Positions 17,399-27,366 of a DNA stretch of 50,061 nt are shown one piece after another. The stretch lies in assembly GCA_018065145.1 (NCBI GenBank), contig JAGHTW010000087.1:1-50061 (forward strand). The letters run 5' to 3'. Every line of letters begins with the position of its first letter. Within the stretch, counting starts at the first letter, position 1. Made by a program: the position numbers and the translations under genes. The stretch comes from Candidatus Prevotella equi (GTDB lineage Bacteria; Bacteroidota; Bacteroidia; Bacteroidales; Bacteroidaceae). The notes below the pieces were generated by a model. It worked only from the letters and a program-made list of their open reading frames with translations. It was not told where the DNA came from and did no database searches.

Positions 17399-17990
17399 AT
17401 CCCTTTTCTTTTAGATATCTCAGTGATGCAGGTAAAGCATACTGCAGCTTCTCAATGCTTTTTAACGAGTCATGGAAGGTGATGATAGAACCGTTTCGTG
17501 TGTACAATACAATGTTTCTTACAATGTCGAATGCATTAAGGTTATGAGAGTAATCGCGTGTGACAAGATCCCACATCACTATTTTGTAACCTTTTCTCAT
17601 TATTCGTCGATAAGACGTTGTCCACATCCATCCATGTGGTGGTCTGAATAGGTTGGAGTGTATTAACTCGTCAGCCTTATCAATGTTTTGTAAGTATGTT
17701 CTTACCAGATGTTTCATGCAACCCATGTGGTTGTATGTGTGGTTTCCTACCTTATGACCTTCATCAATGATTCTTTTGTATAGCTCGGGATGTCTTTTTA
17801 CATTCTCGCCAACCATAAAGAACGTAGCCTTAACACCAAACTCCTTCAGTGTGTCAAGGATAAAAGGTGTAGCCTCTGGTATTGGTCCGTCGTCAAAGGT
17901 GAGATATATCGCGTGCTCGTCAGGATTCATTCGCCATAGAGCGTTAGGATATATCCAACGAAGCCATTTGGATGGTTGTTCTATTATCAT
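17376..17990 (-). CDS. Polysaccharide deacetylase (NodB/CE4) family protein
   Basis: A 204-aa NodB-homology deacetylase. The catalytic and metal motifs are TFDDGP (residues 30-35) and NHTYNHMG (HxxxH type), followed by FRPPHGW. No signal peptide or lipobox is visible, so it may act in the cytoplasm or be anchored through its short N-terminus. The substrate is probably an N-acetylated sugar of peptidoglycan, capsule or a lipid-linked glycan. It is the first gene of the operon that continues through queH, fkp, GSCFA and birA. Confidence 0.88.
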   Translation of the reverse strand: MIIEQPSKWLRWIYPNALWRMNPDEHAIYLTFDDGPIPEATPFILDTLKEFGVKATFFMVGENVKRHPELYKRIIDEGHKVGNHTYNHMGCMKHLVRTYLQNIDKADELIHSNLFRPPHGWMWTTSYRRIMRKGYKIVMWDLVTRDYSHNLNAFDIVRNIVLYTRNGSIITFHDSLKSIEKLQYALPASLRYLKEKGYEFKTFE

Positions 17991-18070
17991 CTATTTGATA
18001 AAGATAGTTTAGAAATAAGTAGTCTGTAAAAGTAAGAATACTTACTTGTCGTTTGAGAATATTAATAAAG

Positions 18071-18120
18071 AAGGTACAAGGATATGAACAATGGTGTTCA
18101 TGCCCTTGTACCTTTTTTAT
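18071..18120. terminator. Rho-independent terminator after the GT117 gene
   Basis: A two-part hairpin: an 11-bp outer stem (18071-18081 with 18104-18114), a perfect 7-bp inner stem (18084-18090 with 18095-18101) and a 4-nt loop. The minus strand, the direction of the gene ending at 18123, enters it through an A-run and leaves through T-rich sequence. The plus strand has a T6 tract. Nothing else was seen in 17991-18122 apart from a 7-bp palindrome at 18030-18047. Confidence 0.8.
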
Positions 18121-18122
18121 AT

Positions 18123-21100
18123 TTAGTTGAAAGAACCGCCGCGGTTCTCAAATGCACTTGCATACTGCTCAAGCTCTTTTGTGAGCCTGTCAGCAAATAC
18201 AGCATCAGCAGGTGCTACAATCTCTGTCAGTCTTTGCATGATGAATAACTGATACATGCATTCGCGCTGTGATGAGTTGAAGCGTGCAGGAGAGAGTGAG
18301 AGATACCAGTTGAGATACTGTGTTGAAATCTTCCACATATCCTTTATTACCTGATCACCCTTTGACTTTTGTCCGAGTTTGTAATAAGCCTCTGCGAAGT
18401 CTGCACCACCATTCATATAATTGTATGGAAGGTTATATGCTGGCAATACCTTTTCTGCATACGCTATAGCCTTTTCAGCCTTATCCATCTTACCTTCAGC
18501 AATGAGGTGAGTGATAAGACTGCCGAAGAGTCTGCGGTGTGTCATGCACATACGTGATACTGTCTCGTCAAGATATAGTCCCTTCTTCTCAAGACCACCG
18601 TACTTGAATCTTGTCATCAGGTTCTTGTAAACCTTTTCTGTATCAAAGTTTGTTGACTCATCAGTCTGGAATGGTGTGATACGGTTTACGAGACCCTCCT
18701 GTATAAAGTTCTCTCCGAGATTCATGAAGTTATCCTGTCCTACGGTGAGGGCAATATACAATGGACGTGTCCAGTTGCTGTTTGCCACCATTTCAAGCAT
18801 CATCAAGTCGCCTTTGTAAAGCGCTCTCTTTCCTGCAAGTGAGATAGCCATACGCTCTGGTATAACAACGTTACCCATAGAGTCCTTAGGTAGCATCATA
18901 CCACTCTTCAATACCGCTTCCTTATCAATATTCATATAGAGCGTATCTGTTGGTATGACGTGCATCTCCTTATTGTCCTTCTGTCCGCGAACCCAACGAG
19001 TCAATACGTTCTTTATTTCGAATGGATCCTCACCGAATTGTCTTGCTGCCTCTTCAGGAGATTCCTTGAAATACTGTAGTATCTGTTCCTTGTATTCTGG
19101 TTTGACGTCGATATACTCGTTTGTACCAGAACAGTAGTCAAGACGAGACCATGTGATAGGTAGTGAAGGAGAATTCCATGCTGGACGTATCATCTGGTCA
19201 ATATACCAGTCTGTCTGCAGATAAGAAAGGTTACATACGCGTGCATCGGTACGACACTGCTCTACATCCTGGTTATACCATAGTGGGAAGGTATCGTTAT
19301 CACCGTTTGTGAAGATGATAGGATTACCTTCGTCCTGCATAGACATAAGGTAGTTCTGACCGAAGTCACGACAAGTATAACGGCCTGAACGATCATGGTC
19401 GTCCCATGTCTGTGAAGCCATCTGGATAGGAACGAGCAATGCGGCAACACTGACAACAGCGGCGAGAGCCACGTTCTCTTTCTTTAACTTGCGTGTTATC
19501 ATGTCAATAATAGCAGCAACGCCCATGCCACACCATATAGCGTAAGCATAGAAGGAACCTGCGTAAGCATAGTCACGCTCACGTGGCTGCATAGGTGTCT
19601 GGTTCAGGTATATCACGATAGCGAGACCAGTCATGAAGAACAAGAAGAAAACAACCCAGAACTGCTGTATTCCCTTACGTCCGCGATAAGCCTGCCAGAA
19701 GAGTCCTATGAGACCGAGTATAAGAGGGAGACAATAGAATACGTTGTGGCCCTTGTTCTCCTTCAAATCATCAGGCAAACGGCTCTGATCACCAAGCATT
19801 GCATTATCAATGAATGAGAAACCTGTAATCCAGTTACCATGTTCAAGTTCTCCATTACCCTGCAAGTCATTCTGTCTGCCTGCAAAGTTCCACATGAAGT
19901 AACGCCAATACATGAAGTTACACTGATAAGACAAGAAGAAACGTATGTTCTCAATGAATGTAGGAACCTTTACCTGTATCATCTCGCCACAGCGATCATA
20001 GTTCTTTATCGTGCCTTCTACACCGCCCATCCAGTCTTCGTATGCCTGAGCATGACCTGAATCATGCATACGAGGGAAGAGCATATTCTGTGCATATTCG
20101 TATGAATCCTTTGTGCGAACAACGAAGTATGCGTCCTTATCATCAGCATTCTTCTTCTCTACCTGCTGATATATTGGAGCACCCTTCTTTGTACGAGGAA
20201 TACACATGTTACCCTCTATGTCCAATGCTACCTGTGAAGTGTAAGCCTGACCATACAAGAGAGGTCTGTCACCGTACTGGTCGCGGCTGAGATAGTTGCC
20301 CAATGTGAAGATATCCTCAGGAGAGTTCTGGTCCATTGGTGGGTTAGCAGAAGAGCGAACTACGATTACAGCGTATGTAGAATAGCCTATCATCAGCATG
20401 AGCATACAGCACAGTGCTGTGTTCTTCATACGATTTGTAACAACCTCTACGCCACCTTTCTTGAATGATATGCCAACCCACAGCAATGCAAGGATGATGA
20501 TGCCTATAACGACAGCGCTCCAGCCAAAGCCGTAGAATGGAATGCCGAGCATACCTACGGCAAGAAGGAATGAAATGTTACCGCGTATCTTGCTGTTGTT
20601 CTTGTATGTCTCGTAGATAGCCCACAGCACCGTAGCAATAAGCAAAGCAATGTATATGATAGTGCCTGTGTTGAATGGCATGCCGAGTGTGTTGACAAAG
20701 AAAAGCTCAAACCATCCGCCAACAGTTATGATACCCGGAACAACACCGTACAGCACTGCAGCAACCAGAACAACACTGATACCGAGTGCGATGAGTGAAC
20801 CTTTGAGGTCTGCCTGTGGGAACTTCTTGTAGTAATATACCAATACGATGGCAGGGATACACAAGAGATTCAGCAAGTGAACGCCGATAGAGAGACCTGT
20901 CATATATGTAATAAGAATCAACCAACGGTCAGAGCCTGGCTCATCAGCATTATCTTCCCATTTCAGTATCATCCAGAAGACAACGGCTGTGAAGCAAGAA
21001 GAATATGCATACACCTCACCTTCTACAGCAGAGAACCAGAATGTATCACTGAATGTGTATATCAGTGCACCAACAAGGCCTGATGCCTCTATTGCTATCA

Positions 21101-21449
21101 TCTTTGTGAGAGATAACTCTTCCCATTTGTCTATCAACAGTTTGCGAACAAGATGCGTGATAGACCAGAAGAGGAATAGAATACATGCCGCAGACAACAG
21201 TGCTGACATAGTGTTTACCATTCTTGCTACCTGTGTTGCGTCGCTGGCAAACTGTGAGAAGAGATTTGCCGTGAGCATAAAGAATGGTGCGCCTGGTGGG
21301 TGACCTACCTCAAGTAGGTAGCCCGTTGTGATAAACTCCGGGCAATCCCAGAAGGACGCCGTAGGTTCAATTGTGGAACAATATACGAATGCGGCAACAA
21401 AGAATGTCACCCATCCTAAGATATTATCCACGAGCTTGAATTGTTTCAT
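18123..21449 (-). CDS. GT117 (DUF2723) multi-spanning membrane protein, TMEM260-like
   Basis: A 1108-aa inner-membrane protein of the DUF2723 family, related to the protein O-mannosyltransferase TMEM260 (GT117). The conserved N-terminal block is visible (STIEPTASFWDCPEF, then GYLLEVGHPPGAPFFML), with the Asp/Glu and HPPGAPFF loop expected of GT-C enzymes. About a dozen hydrophobic helices follow to residue 680. The C-terminal 400 residues are soluble, with TPR-like helical repeats (MDKAEKAIAYAEKVLP, GADFAEAYYKLGQKSKGD). It probably transfers a sugar from a polyprenyl-phosphate donor to exported proteins. It is the last gene of the cysE operon, 12 nt after the YqaA-type gene. Confidence 0.9.
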   Translation of the reverse strand: MKQFKLVDNILGWVTFFVAAFVYCSTIEPTASFWDCPEFITTGYLLEVGHPPGAPFFMLTANLFSQFASDATQVARMVNTMSALLSAACILFLFWSITHLVRKLLIDKWEELSLTKMIAIEASGLVGALIYTFSDTFWFSAVEGEVYAYSSCFTAVVFWMILKWEDNADEPGSDRWLILITYMTGLSIGVHLLNLLCIPAIVLVYYYKKFPQADLKGSLIALGISVVLVAAVLYGVVPGIITVGGWFELFFVNTLGMPFNTGTIIYIALLIATVLWAIYETYKNNSKIRGNISFLLAVGMLGIPFYGFGWSAVVIGIIILALLWVGISFKKGGVEVVTNRMKNTALCCMLMLMIGYSTYAVIVVRSSANPPMDQNSPEDIFTLGNYLSRDQYGDRPLLYGQAYTSQVALDIEGNMCIPRTKKGAPIYQQVEKKNADDKDAYFVVRTKDSYEYAQNMLFPRMHDSGHAQAYEDWMGGVEGTIKNYDRCGEMIQVKVPTFIENIRFFLSYQCNFMYWRYFMWNFAGRQNDLQGNGELEHGNWITGFSFIDNAMLGDQSRLPDDLKENKGHNVFYCLPLILGLIGLFWQAYRGRKGIQQFWVVFFLFFMTGLAIVIYLNQTPMQPRERDYAYAGSFYAYAIWCGMGVAAIIDMITRKLKKENVALAAVVSVAALLVPIQMASQTWDDHDRSGRYTCRDFGQNYLMSMQDEGNPIIFTNGDNDTFPLWYNQDVEQCRTDARVCNLSYLQTDWYIDQMIRPAWNSPSLPITWSRLDYCSGTNEYIDVKPEYKEQILQYFKESPEEAARQFGEDPFEIKNVLTRWVRGQKDNKEMHVIPTDTLYMNIDKEAVLKSGMMLPKDSMGNVVIPERMAISLAGKRALYKGDLMMLEMVANSNWTRPLYIALTVGQDNFMNLGENFIQEGLVNRITPFQTDESTNFDTEKVYKNLMTRFKYGGLEKKGLYLDETVSRMCMTHRRLFGSLITHLIAEGKMDKAEKAIAYAEKVLPAYNLPYNYMNGGADFAEAYYKLGQKSKGDQVIKDMWKISTQYLNWYLSLSPARFNSSQRECMYQLFIMQRLTEIVAPADAVFADRLTKELEQYASAFENRGGSFN

Positions 21450-21461
21450 GATTGATATTTT

Positions 21462-21929
21462 TTAATTTATAAACATTTTTACTATCCACTCTACAAGAAA
21501 GGCACCGTATATGAGTACGATGTATCGTATTACCTTACCTATTGTGATGCTTGTAAATGTAATGACAACGTTAGCTCTCATCAGTCCGAGCAGTATCGTG
21601 ATGGCAGAACCGAGTAATGGTATGAAGGCAAAGAACCCCATGTATGCACCTCTGCCTCTCATGAAGCGTCGTGCCTTATCCATTTGTTCTGGTTTGACAT
21701 GCAGATATTTCTCAAACCATTCCTCTTTTCCCATGCGTCCTACGCAATAGTTGAAGACAGAACCGAGAACATTTCCCGCTGTGCCATATATTATCAGTTC
21801 CCATGGATCCACACCCATAGCCATCAGCGCCAGCATCACCGCTTCACTGCTGAAGGGAAAGAAGCTGCCGGCGAGAAATGCTGCTATGAACATTCCGAAA
21901 GAACCGAATTGTATTAATATGTCAAGCAT
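21462..21929 (-). CDS. YqaA/DedA-like VTT domain membrane protein
   Basis: A 155-aa integral membrane protein of the VTT (SNARE-associated/DedA) superfamily, YqaA branch. Visible features are an N-terminal amphipathic/re-entrant region (AAFLAGSFFPFSSEAVMLALMAMG), the GNVLGSVFNYCVGRMGK block, a basic loop (KARRFMRGRG) and GFFAFIPLLGSAITILLG. DedA-type relatives have been linked to recycling of polyprenyl phosphate carriers. It lies between a small membrane protein (8 nt) and the GT117 gene (12 nt). Confidence 0.87.
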   Translation of the reverse strand: MLDILIQFGSFGMFIAAFLAGSFFPFSSEAVMLALMAMGVDPWELIIYGTAGNVLGSVFNYCVGRMGKEEWFEKYLHVKPEQMDKARRFMRGRGAYMGFFAFIPLLGSAITILLGLMRANVVITFTSITIGKVIRYIVLIYGAFLVEWIVKMFIN

Positions 21930-21937
21930 GGATTACA

Positions 21938-22315
21938 CTAGTAAGCGGTAAAGAATGTTGTGTAGAGATAGTATGGCAGGTATATCCAGAACGGTGTAGC
22001 GACGCCTATAAGCATAGCCATTGTCATTCTGAATGAACGTGCCTGTAGCGGGCCGAGCATATACATCAATAATAGTGGTGTTACGGCGAGGGAGTAAACC
22101 GATGCCATGCCTGCCAGTCCCGTCATGGCACCAGCGCAGTATGCCGCGCCGAGTGCTTGAGGGTTTTTGTATGCAGAGCGTATTATGAATACTGCAATTG
22201 TGACGGCGAACAATGCTCCCGCCACTCTTTCGTATCCAAAAGAGTATAATGCTGCAGAGATAACTCCGACAAGCATTATTAGTGTCCACTTATTTAGTAT
22301 GAAGAGCTTCAGCAC
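21938..22315 (-). CDS. Small membrane protein of unknown function (125 aa)
   Basis: A 125-aa hydrophobic protein with about four predicted membrane helices (WTLIMLVGVISAALYSFG, GALFAVTIAVFII, AYCAGAMTGLAGMASVYSLA, MLIGVATPFWIYLPYYLY). I recognise no named family. It is packed between purD (14 nt) and the VTT protein (8 nt), so it is probably translated with them. Confidence 0.75.
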   Translation of the reverse strand: MLKLFILNKWTLIMLVGVISAALYSFGYERVAGALFAVTIAVFIIRSAYKNPQALGAAYCAGAMTGLAGMASVYSLAVTPLLLMYMLGPLQARSFRMTMAMLIGVATPFWIYLPYYLYTTFFTAY

Positions 22316-22329
22316 TTATATCTTTTTGT

Positions 22330-23607
22330 TTAGAGGTCCTGACCGATGTCACGACGGTTGTACTTACCTTCGAACTTAATCTTCTCTGCTTCCTGGAAAG
22401 ACTTCTTCAAAGCATCTTCCTTGTCAGCACCATAAGAGCTTACGCAGATGACGCGACCGCCAGCAGTTACTACCTGACCGTCCTTCATTGCTGTGCCACT
22501 GTGGAATACGATAGAACCCTCTACATTCTCAATGCCAGTGATAGGGAATCCCTTCTTATAGTCTCCTGGATAGCCACCGCTTACCATCATTACGCAGACA
22601 GCAGAACGAGGGTCAAACTCTATCGCTCTTGTGTCGAGATTACCCTCTGCTACGCCTTCAAGCAAATCAACAAGATCAGACTTGATACGCAGCATAACGC
22701 TCTCAGTCTCAGGATCTCCCATGCGGCAGTTATACTCTATCACCATTGGTTCGCCCTTAACATTGATAAGACCGAAGAAGATGAATCCCTTATAGCAGAT
22801 GTTCTCCTCAGCCAGACCATCAACAGTAGGCTTTATGATACGCTCTTCTACCTTTTGCATCCATTCCTTTGTTGCGAAAGGAACAGGTGTGACAGAACCC
22901 ATGCCGCCAGTGTTAAGGCCTGTGTCGCCCTCACCGATACGCTTATAGTCCTTAGCCTCTGGCAGAATCTTGTAGTTCTTTCCGTCGGTGAGAACGAATA
23001 CAGAGCACTCAATACCTGAGAGGAACTCCTCAATGACAACGCGTGAAGAAGCATTACCGAACATACCGCCGAGCATTTCCTTCAGCTCCTTCTTTGCCTC
23101 TTCGAGCGTATCAAGGATAAGAACGCCCTTACCAGCGCAGAGACCGTCAGCCTTCAGTACGTAAGGTGCCTGTAGTGTCTCAAGGAACTTAAGACCTTCC
23201 TCCAGATGTTCTCCGTCAAATGTCTCGTATGCTGCTGTAGGAATATTGTGACGCTTCATGAAAGCCTTGGCAAAGTCCTTTGAACCTTCCAGTACAGCAC
23301 CTTCCTTTGATGGTCCGATAACAGGAATGTTCTTTGTGCGCTCATCGCTGCCGAGGTTATCGTAAATACCCTTCACCAGAGGATCTTCTGGTCCAACGAC
23401 AACCATGTCCACCTTCTGTTCTACTACAAACTGCTTTATAGCCTCGAAGTCATCAGCCTTCATTGCTACGTTCTCGCCTTTTCCGCCAACGCCGTCAGTA
23501 CCAGCGTTGCCAGGGGCGATAAACAGTTTCTCACACTTCTCGCTCTGTGCAATCTTCCATGCCAAAGCGTGTTCGCGGCCACCTGAGCCTAAAAGTAAAA
23601 TCTTCAT
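22330..23607 (-). CDS. purD: Phosphoribosylamine--glycine ligase
   Basis: A 425-aa GAR synthetase, the second step of de novo purine synthesis. It starts [17 protein letters not shown]. The ATP-grasp fold is visible in [44 protein letters not shown] and [12 protein letters not shown]. Length and motifs are those of a complete enzyme. It lies 59 nt after the S9 peptidase; purM, also a purine gene, starts the divergent operon about 5 kb away. Confidence 0.97.
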   Translation of the reverse strand: MKILLLGSGGREHALAWKIAQSEKCEKLFIAPGNAGTDGVGGKGENVAMKADDFEAIKQFVVEQKVDMVVVGPEDPLVKGIYDNLGSDERTKNIPVIGPSKEGAVLEGSKDFAKAFMKRHNIPTAAYETFDGEHLEEGLKFLETLQAPYVLKADGLCAGKGVLILDTLEEAKKELKEMLGGMFGNASSRVVIEEFLSGIECSVFVLTDGKNYKILPEAKDYKRIGEGDTGLNTGGMGSVTPVPFATKEWMQKVEERIIKPTVDGLAEENICYKGFIFFGLINVKGEPMVIEYNCRMGDPETESVMLRIKSDLVDLLEGVAEGNLDTRAIEFDPRSAVCVMMVSGGYPGDYKKGFPITGIENVEGSIVFHSGTAMKDGQVVTAGGRVICVSSYGADKEDALKKSFQEAEKIKFEGKYNRRDIGQDL

Positions 23608-23666
23608 AGTTATTTTGTTATTTTATATGTTTTGTTTTCTTGTTGTCTATATGTTCTCTTGCTATG

Positions 23667-25841
23667 TTATTTCAGGAAATCGTCAAAATACCTCGTTATT
23701 CTCTCATGCAGATGCACTGACATGTGTCCTTGCATGTTATGCTCTTCGCCGGGGTAGATGTAGAAATCTGGTTGTGTGCCAACTTCGTTGCAGGCGTTGA
23801 TAAACAGCATCGCATGCTGAGGAACAACAACGGGGTCGTTGGCACCAATTATAATCTGCAACCTTCCCTTCAGGTTCTTTGCCTTGTCTATCACCGACGT
23901 CTTGGCATAACCTTCTGGATTCTGTTCTGGCGTATCCATATAACGTTCGCCGTACATTACCTCGTAATACTTCCAGTCCGTCACAGGACCGCCTGCTACT
24001 CCGACCTTGAATATGTCGGGATTATTGAGCATCAGCGATATTGTCATAAATCCACCATAGCTCCATCCATGTACTCCGATGCGGTTCTTATCTACATAGG
24101 GTAGGGCAGAGAAATACTCAACGAACTTCATCTGATCCTTCATCTCTTCCTGTCCCAACTGCCGGAACGTCACTTGCTCAAACTCTTTGCCCCTGTTCTC
24201 CGATCCACGACTGTCAAGTACATAAACTATGTAACCCTTTTGCGCCATGTATATCTCCCACGAGCGCGCTGCAAGGTTACGTGAGTCCTCTATCAGATGA
24301 GCATGCGGACCGCCATAGACATACAACACCGTAGGGTATTGCTTGCTTTCATCGAAATCAGGAGGCAATACCTCGCGATATTTCAGGTTCGTCTTACCGT
24401 CAGCGGCAGTGATATTACCCACTGATATATGTGGGATGGCATAACCTTCCCATGGCTCTTTTGCTACGAACAAGTCCCTTCTCTCTGCTTTCTTCATGCC
24501 AGTGCCAAGCAACTGATATGCGCGTGGTACATTGGGGTTTGAGAATTGATTGATGATATATGAACCATCCTCGCACAACTGTCCGTCACAGACGCCGTAG
24601 CCACCATCGAGTATATTTGCTTCATTGCCGTCAACAGAGAATGAAACGATATTCATTGATGTGTATTGACTGACGTTCGCCCTGACGATAACGCTCTTCT
24701 CTTTCTTGTTGAAGCCCAGAATATCGCGAACGATGTATTCTTTGTTCGCTATTCCCTTTGCCGTGTCATCGGTGACCTTGCGTATCATCTTACCTTTTGT
24801 GTCGTAAAGATAAAGACGCATGTAACCTTCTCTTTGGCTGAACATCAGGAACTTGTCGCTGTCCCATGGCAGGAATGATATAGGATGCAGAGGTTCAACG
24901 TATTTCTCATCCGTTTCTGTGTAAAGGGTGTTCTTCTTCTCGCCTGTTACAGCGTCATAACAGTCCAGTGTTGCTTTGTTCTGGTCGCGGTTTAGCTCAA
25001 AGAGATAGATGCTCTTGCCATCCGGTGCCCATTGTATATTGGTGAAATACCTGTCTTTTGGGTCGCCGACGTTAAGGAAAACAGTCTTTTTCGTCTTGCT
25101 ATCGTATATGCCTACGGTTACCTCGTGTGACGTCATGCCTGCCATAGGATATTTGTCTGGCTCGTGCGTAGCTATTCTTCCAAAAGTATTCACCTGCGGA
25201 TAGTCCGCTACCATTGTCTGATCCATGCGGTAGAAGGCAAGTTTGGTGCCGTCAGGCGACCAGAATGTGCCCTTCTCTATGCCGAACTCATTGCGGTGAA
25301 CGCTACGTCCATAGACAATCTCTCGTGAACCGTCTTCCGTCAGTTGACATTCCGTACCGTCGCTGAGGCGTATCCATAGGTTGTCATCCTTCGAAAAGGC
25401 GTCCGAACGGCTCTCTTTGTTCCATTCCAGTGAACCGGAATGCTTCTGTCTCCATGCAATCTTACGGCTCTTAAAGTCAAAGAGTACACGATCTTTTGGT
25501 GTTTTTATCAGAGCGCATGACATCTCTCCGTAAGGAAAGGTGCTGTTGAGCAGGTTGATGCCTACGATACCCTCGTCTTTTGGCATTGCAGCCTCCAGAT
25601 CGTCAAGCGTGAAGAGCACCGTCTCTGTGTTCTTCCTGTCAATGACGGATACCTTGTCCACCTCAAGACGCAACAGTTGTTTGCCCCACCACTGATAGTG
25701 ACGTCTTTCTGGCGTCATCTCATAGTAGTGGCGGCCTCCAAAGTTCAGGTCTTCGAGGGTGAATTGCTTCTGCTGTGCCATTGTTTTCAAGGGTGTGATA
25801 AGCAACGATAACAATAATATGATACTATTAATCCTCGTCAT
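23667..25841 (-). CDS. S9 family dipeptidyl/tripeptidyl peptidase (DPP IV-like)
   Basis: A 724-aa secreted serine peptidase. I chose the ATG at 25839-25841 because it gives a signal peptide (MTRINSIILLLSLLITPLK, then TMAQQ) and overlaps the upstream methyltransferase gene by only 14 nt; the frame is open further upstream by chance. An N-terminal DPP IV-type beta-propeller (FWSPDGTKLAFYRMDQ, IQWAPDGKSIYLFELNRDQ) precedes the alpha/beta hydrolase domain. The nucleophile is Ser594 in GWSYGG; the acid is in IIGANDPVV and the His in GEEHNMQGH. It probably removes di- or tripeptides after Pro in the periplasm, as in the asaccharolytic peptide uptake of related bacteria. Confidence 0.92.
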   Translation of the reverse strand: MTRINSIILLLSLLITPLKTMAQQKQFTLEDLNFGGRHYYEMTPERRHYQWWGKQLLRLEVDKVSVIDRKNTETVLFTLDDLEAAMPKDEGIVGINLLNSTFPYGEMSCALIKTPKDRVLFDFKSRKIAWRQKHSGSLEWNKESRSDAFSKDDNLWIRLSDGTECQLTEDGSREIVYGRSVHRNEFGIEKGTFWSPDGTKLAFYRMDQTMVADYPQVNTFGRIATHEPDKYPMAGMTSHEVTVGIYDSKTKKTVFLNVGDPKDRYFTNIQWAPDGKSIYLFELNRDQNKATLDCYDAVTGEKKNTLYTETDEKYVEPLHPISFLPWDSDKFLMFSQREGYMRLYLYDTKGKMIRKVTDDTAKGIANKEYIVRDILGFNKKEKSVIVRANVSQYTSMNIVSFSVDGNEANILDGGYGVCDGQLCEDGSYIINQFSNPNVPRAYQLLGTGMKKAERRDLFVAKEPWEGYAIPHISVGNITAADGKTNLKYREVLPPDFDESKQYPTVLYVYGGPHAHLIEDSRNLAARSWEIYMAQKGYIVYVLDSRGSENRGKEFEQVTFRQLGQEEMKDQMKFVEYFSALPYVDKNRIGVHGWSYGGFMTISLMLNNPDIFKVGVAGGPVTDWKYYEVMYGERYMDTPEQNPEGYAKTSVIDKAKNLKGRLQIIIGANDPVVVPQHAMLFINACNEVGTQPDFYIYPGEEHNMQGHMSVHLHERITRYFDDFLK

Positions 25842-27342
25842 TCTTGCCGAAGAAACGCTTGCGATCATTCTGTCTGTCCTGGCGACTCTCGTATTTGTCC
25901 TGTCGTCCCTCACGCTTTCCGAAAGGCTTGCCGCCTTTCTTGAACGGACGATCGCCGTTCTCGCGGTCAAAACGCTTTCCTCCACGCTTCTCTCCGTCGT
26001 GCTTTCCGAAAGGCTTTCTGCCCTGTGCACTCTGTGCGGCACGTGCTTTCTCCAATGAACGGAAGCGGAAGTTCAGGATGTCTGCCTCTTCATTATCCAC
26101 GCGCTCCTCCTGTTTCTTGTCGTAGTCACGCTTCTGCCATGAACGACGCTTCTCAGCCATCTTGCGCTTTTCCTCTTCTGTCTTTACAATGCCGCCCTCT
26201 TCGCGGAACTCACGCAGTTTGCCGTCGAAGATACTGTACTTGCGGAATTCGCATTCCAACGAACCATTATACATAGGAACCTTAAGACTAGGCTTCAGTC
26301 CAATCTGCTGGAAACACTCTTCGCGATATGACAGAATCCATGCGTCGCCCTCTTTGAATGCGTGCTTTAGGCGTTCGCCAATCATCTTGTATGTGTCAAG
26401 GAGGTTAGGCGTAGAGATACGCTCGCCGTAAGGAGGGTTTGTCACGATGAGAGCCTTTTCTTCGTGTCCCTGGAAGTTACGGAAATCCTGCTGTGCTATG
26501 GTAACGTCAGAGGTAAGACCGGCAGCCTTTACGTTAGTCGTTGCCATATTAACGGCCTTGAAGTCGATATCGTATCCATAGACATGATGATTGAACTCGC
26601 GTTCGCGGCTGTCATCGTTGTAAATCTCGTCAAAGAGGTCGGCGTCGAAGTCTGCCCACTTCTCAAATGCATACTCCTTGCGGAAGATGCCTGGTGCCAT
26701 GTTACGTGCAATGAGTGCTGCCTCGATAGGAAGAGTGCCACTGCCGCACATAGGATCGATGAAGTCCGTCTCGCCTTTCCATCCGGTCATCATTATCATG
26801 CCCGCTGCGAGAACCTCATTGAGAGGTGCCTCTACTGTCTCCTGACGGTAACCACGACGGTGAAGTGACTCGCCGCTGGAGTCGAGCGATACGGTGGCGT
26901 TGTCATCGGAAATGTGTATGTTCAGACGTACGTCAGGATCAGAAACGGATATGTTAGGACGCTTGCCTGTCTTCTCGCGGAACTGATCTACGATGGCATC
27001 CTTTACCTTGTATGTCACGAAGCGTGAGTTGCTGAAACTGTCGCTATACACGATAGAATCTACGGTGAATGTCTTGCCTTCGCCTATGTATTCGCTCCAG
27101 TCGATGGCGAGGATGGCATCGTAAACATCATCGGCGCTCTTCGCTTTGAAGTGCTTTATAGGCTTAAGGATTCGTATTGCTGTCCTTGTTGCGAAGTTCG
27201 CGCGATACATCATTGCCTTGTCTCCGGTGAAAGTCACCACGCGGCAGCCTTTCTGTACGTTGTTAGCACCAAGCTCAATAAGCTCCTGAGCCAGTATATC
27301 TTCAAGACCCATGAAGGTCTTTGCTATCATTTCAAATTCCAT
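25828..27342 (-). CDS. THUMP domain class I SAM-dependent RNA methyltransferase (RlmL-like)
   Basis: A 504-aa methyltransferase. The N-terminal THUMP/ferredoxin-like part spans roughly residues 1-160. The catalytic domain has FIDPMCGSGTLPIEAAL as the SAM-binding block and NPPYGER as the catalytic NPPY motif. It is related to RlmL/RlmK-type enzymes acting on 23S rRNA guanine N2, often misannotated as an N6-adenine DNA methylase. The last 100 residues form an extremely basic/acidic low-complexity tail rich in Lys, Arg, Gly and Asp (KPFGKREGRQDKYESRQDR), probably disordered and RNA-binding. It lies 24 nt after cysE. Confidence 0.9.
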   Translation of the reverse strand: MEFEMIAKTFMGLEDILAQELIELGANNVQKGCRVVTFTGDKAMMYRANFATRTAIRILKPIKHFKAKSADDVYDAILAIDWSEYIGEGKTFTVDSIVYSDSFSNSRFVTYKVKDAIVDQFREKTGKRPNISVSDPDVRLNIHISDDNATVSLDSSGESLHRRGYRQETVEAPLNEVLAAGMIMMTGWKGETDFIDPMCGSGTLPIEAALIARNMAPGIFRKEYAFEKWADFDADLFDEIYNDDSREREFNHHVYGYDIDFKAVNMATTNVKAAGLTSDVTIAQQDFRNFQGHEEKALIVTNPPYGERISTPNLLDTYKMIGERLKHAFKEGDAWILSYREECFQQIGLKPSLKVPMYNGSLECEFRKYSIFDGKLREFREEGGIVKTEEEKRKMAEKRRSWQKRDYDKKQEERVDNEEADILNFRFRSLEKARAAQSAQGRKPFGKHDGEKRGGKRFDRENGDRPFKKGGKPFGKREGRQDKYESRQDRQNDRKRFFGKNDED

Positions 27343-27366
27343 TTGGTTTATATTTGTTTTGCTTTT

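Noticed and set aside
25842..26042. Upstream extension of the S9 peptidase frame (67 extra residues)
   Set aside because: The extension is Ser/Arg-rich out-of-frame reading of the methyltransferase tail, and the internal ATG at 25841 gives a proper signal peptide.
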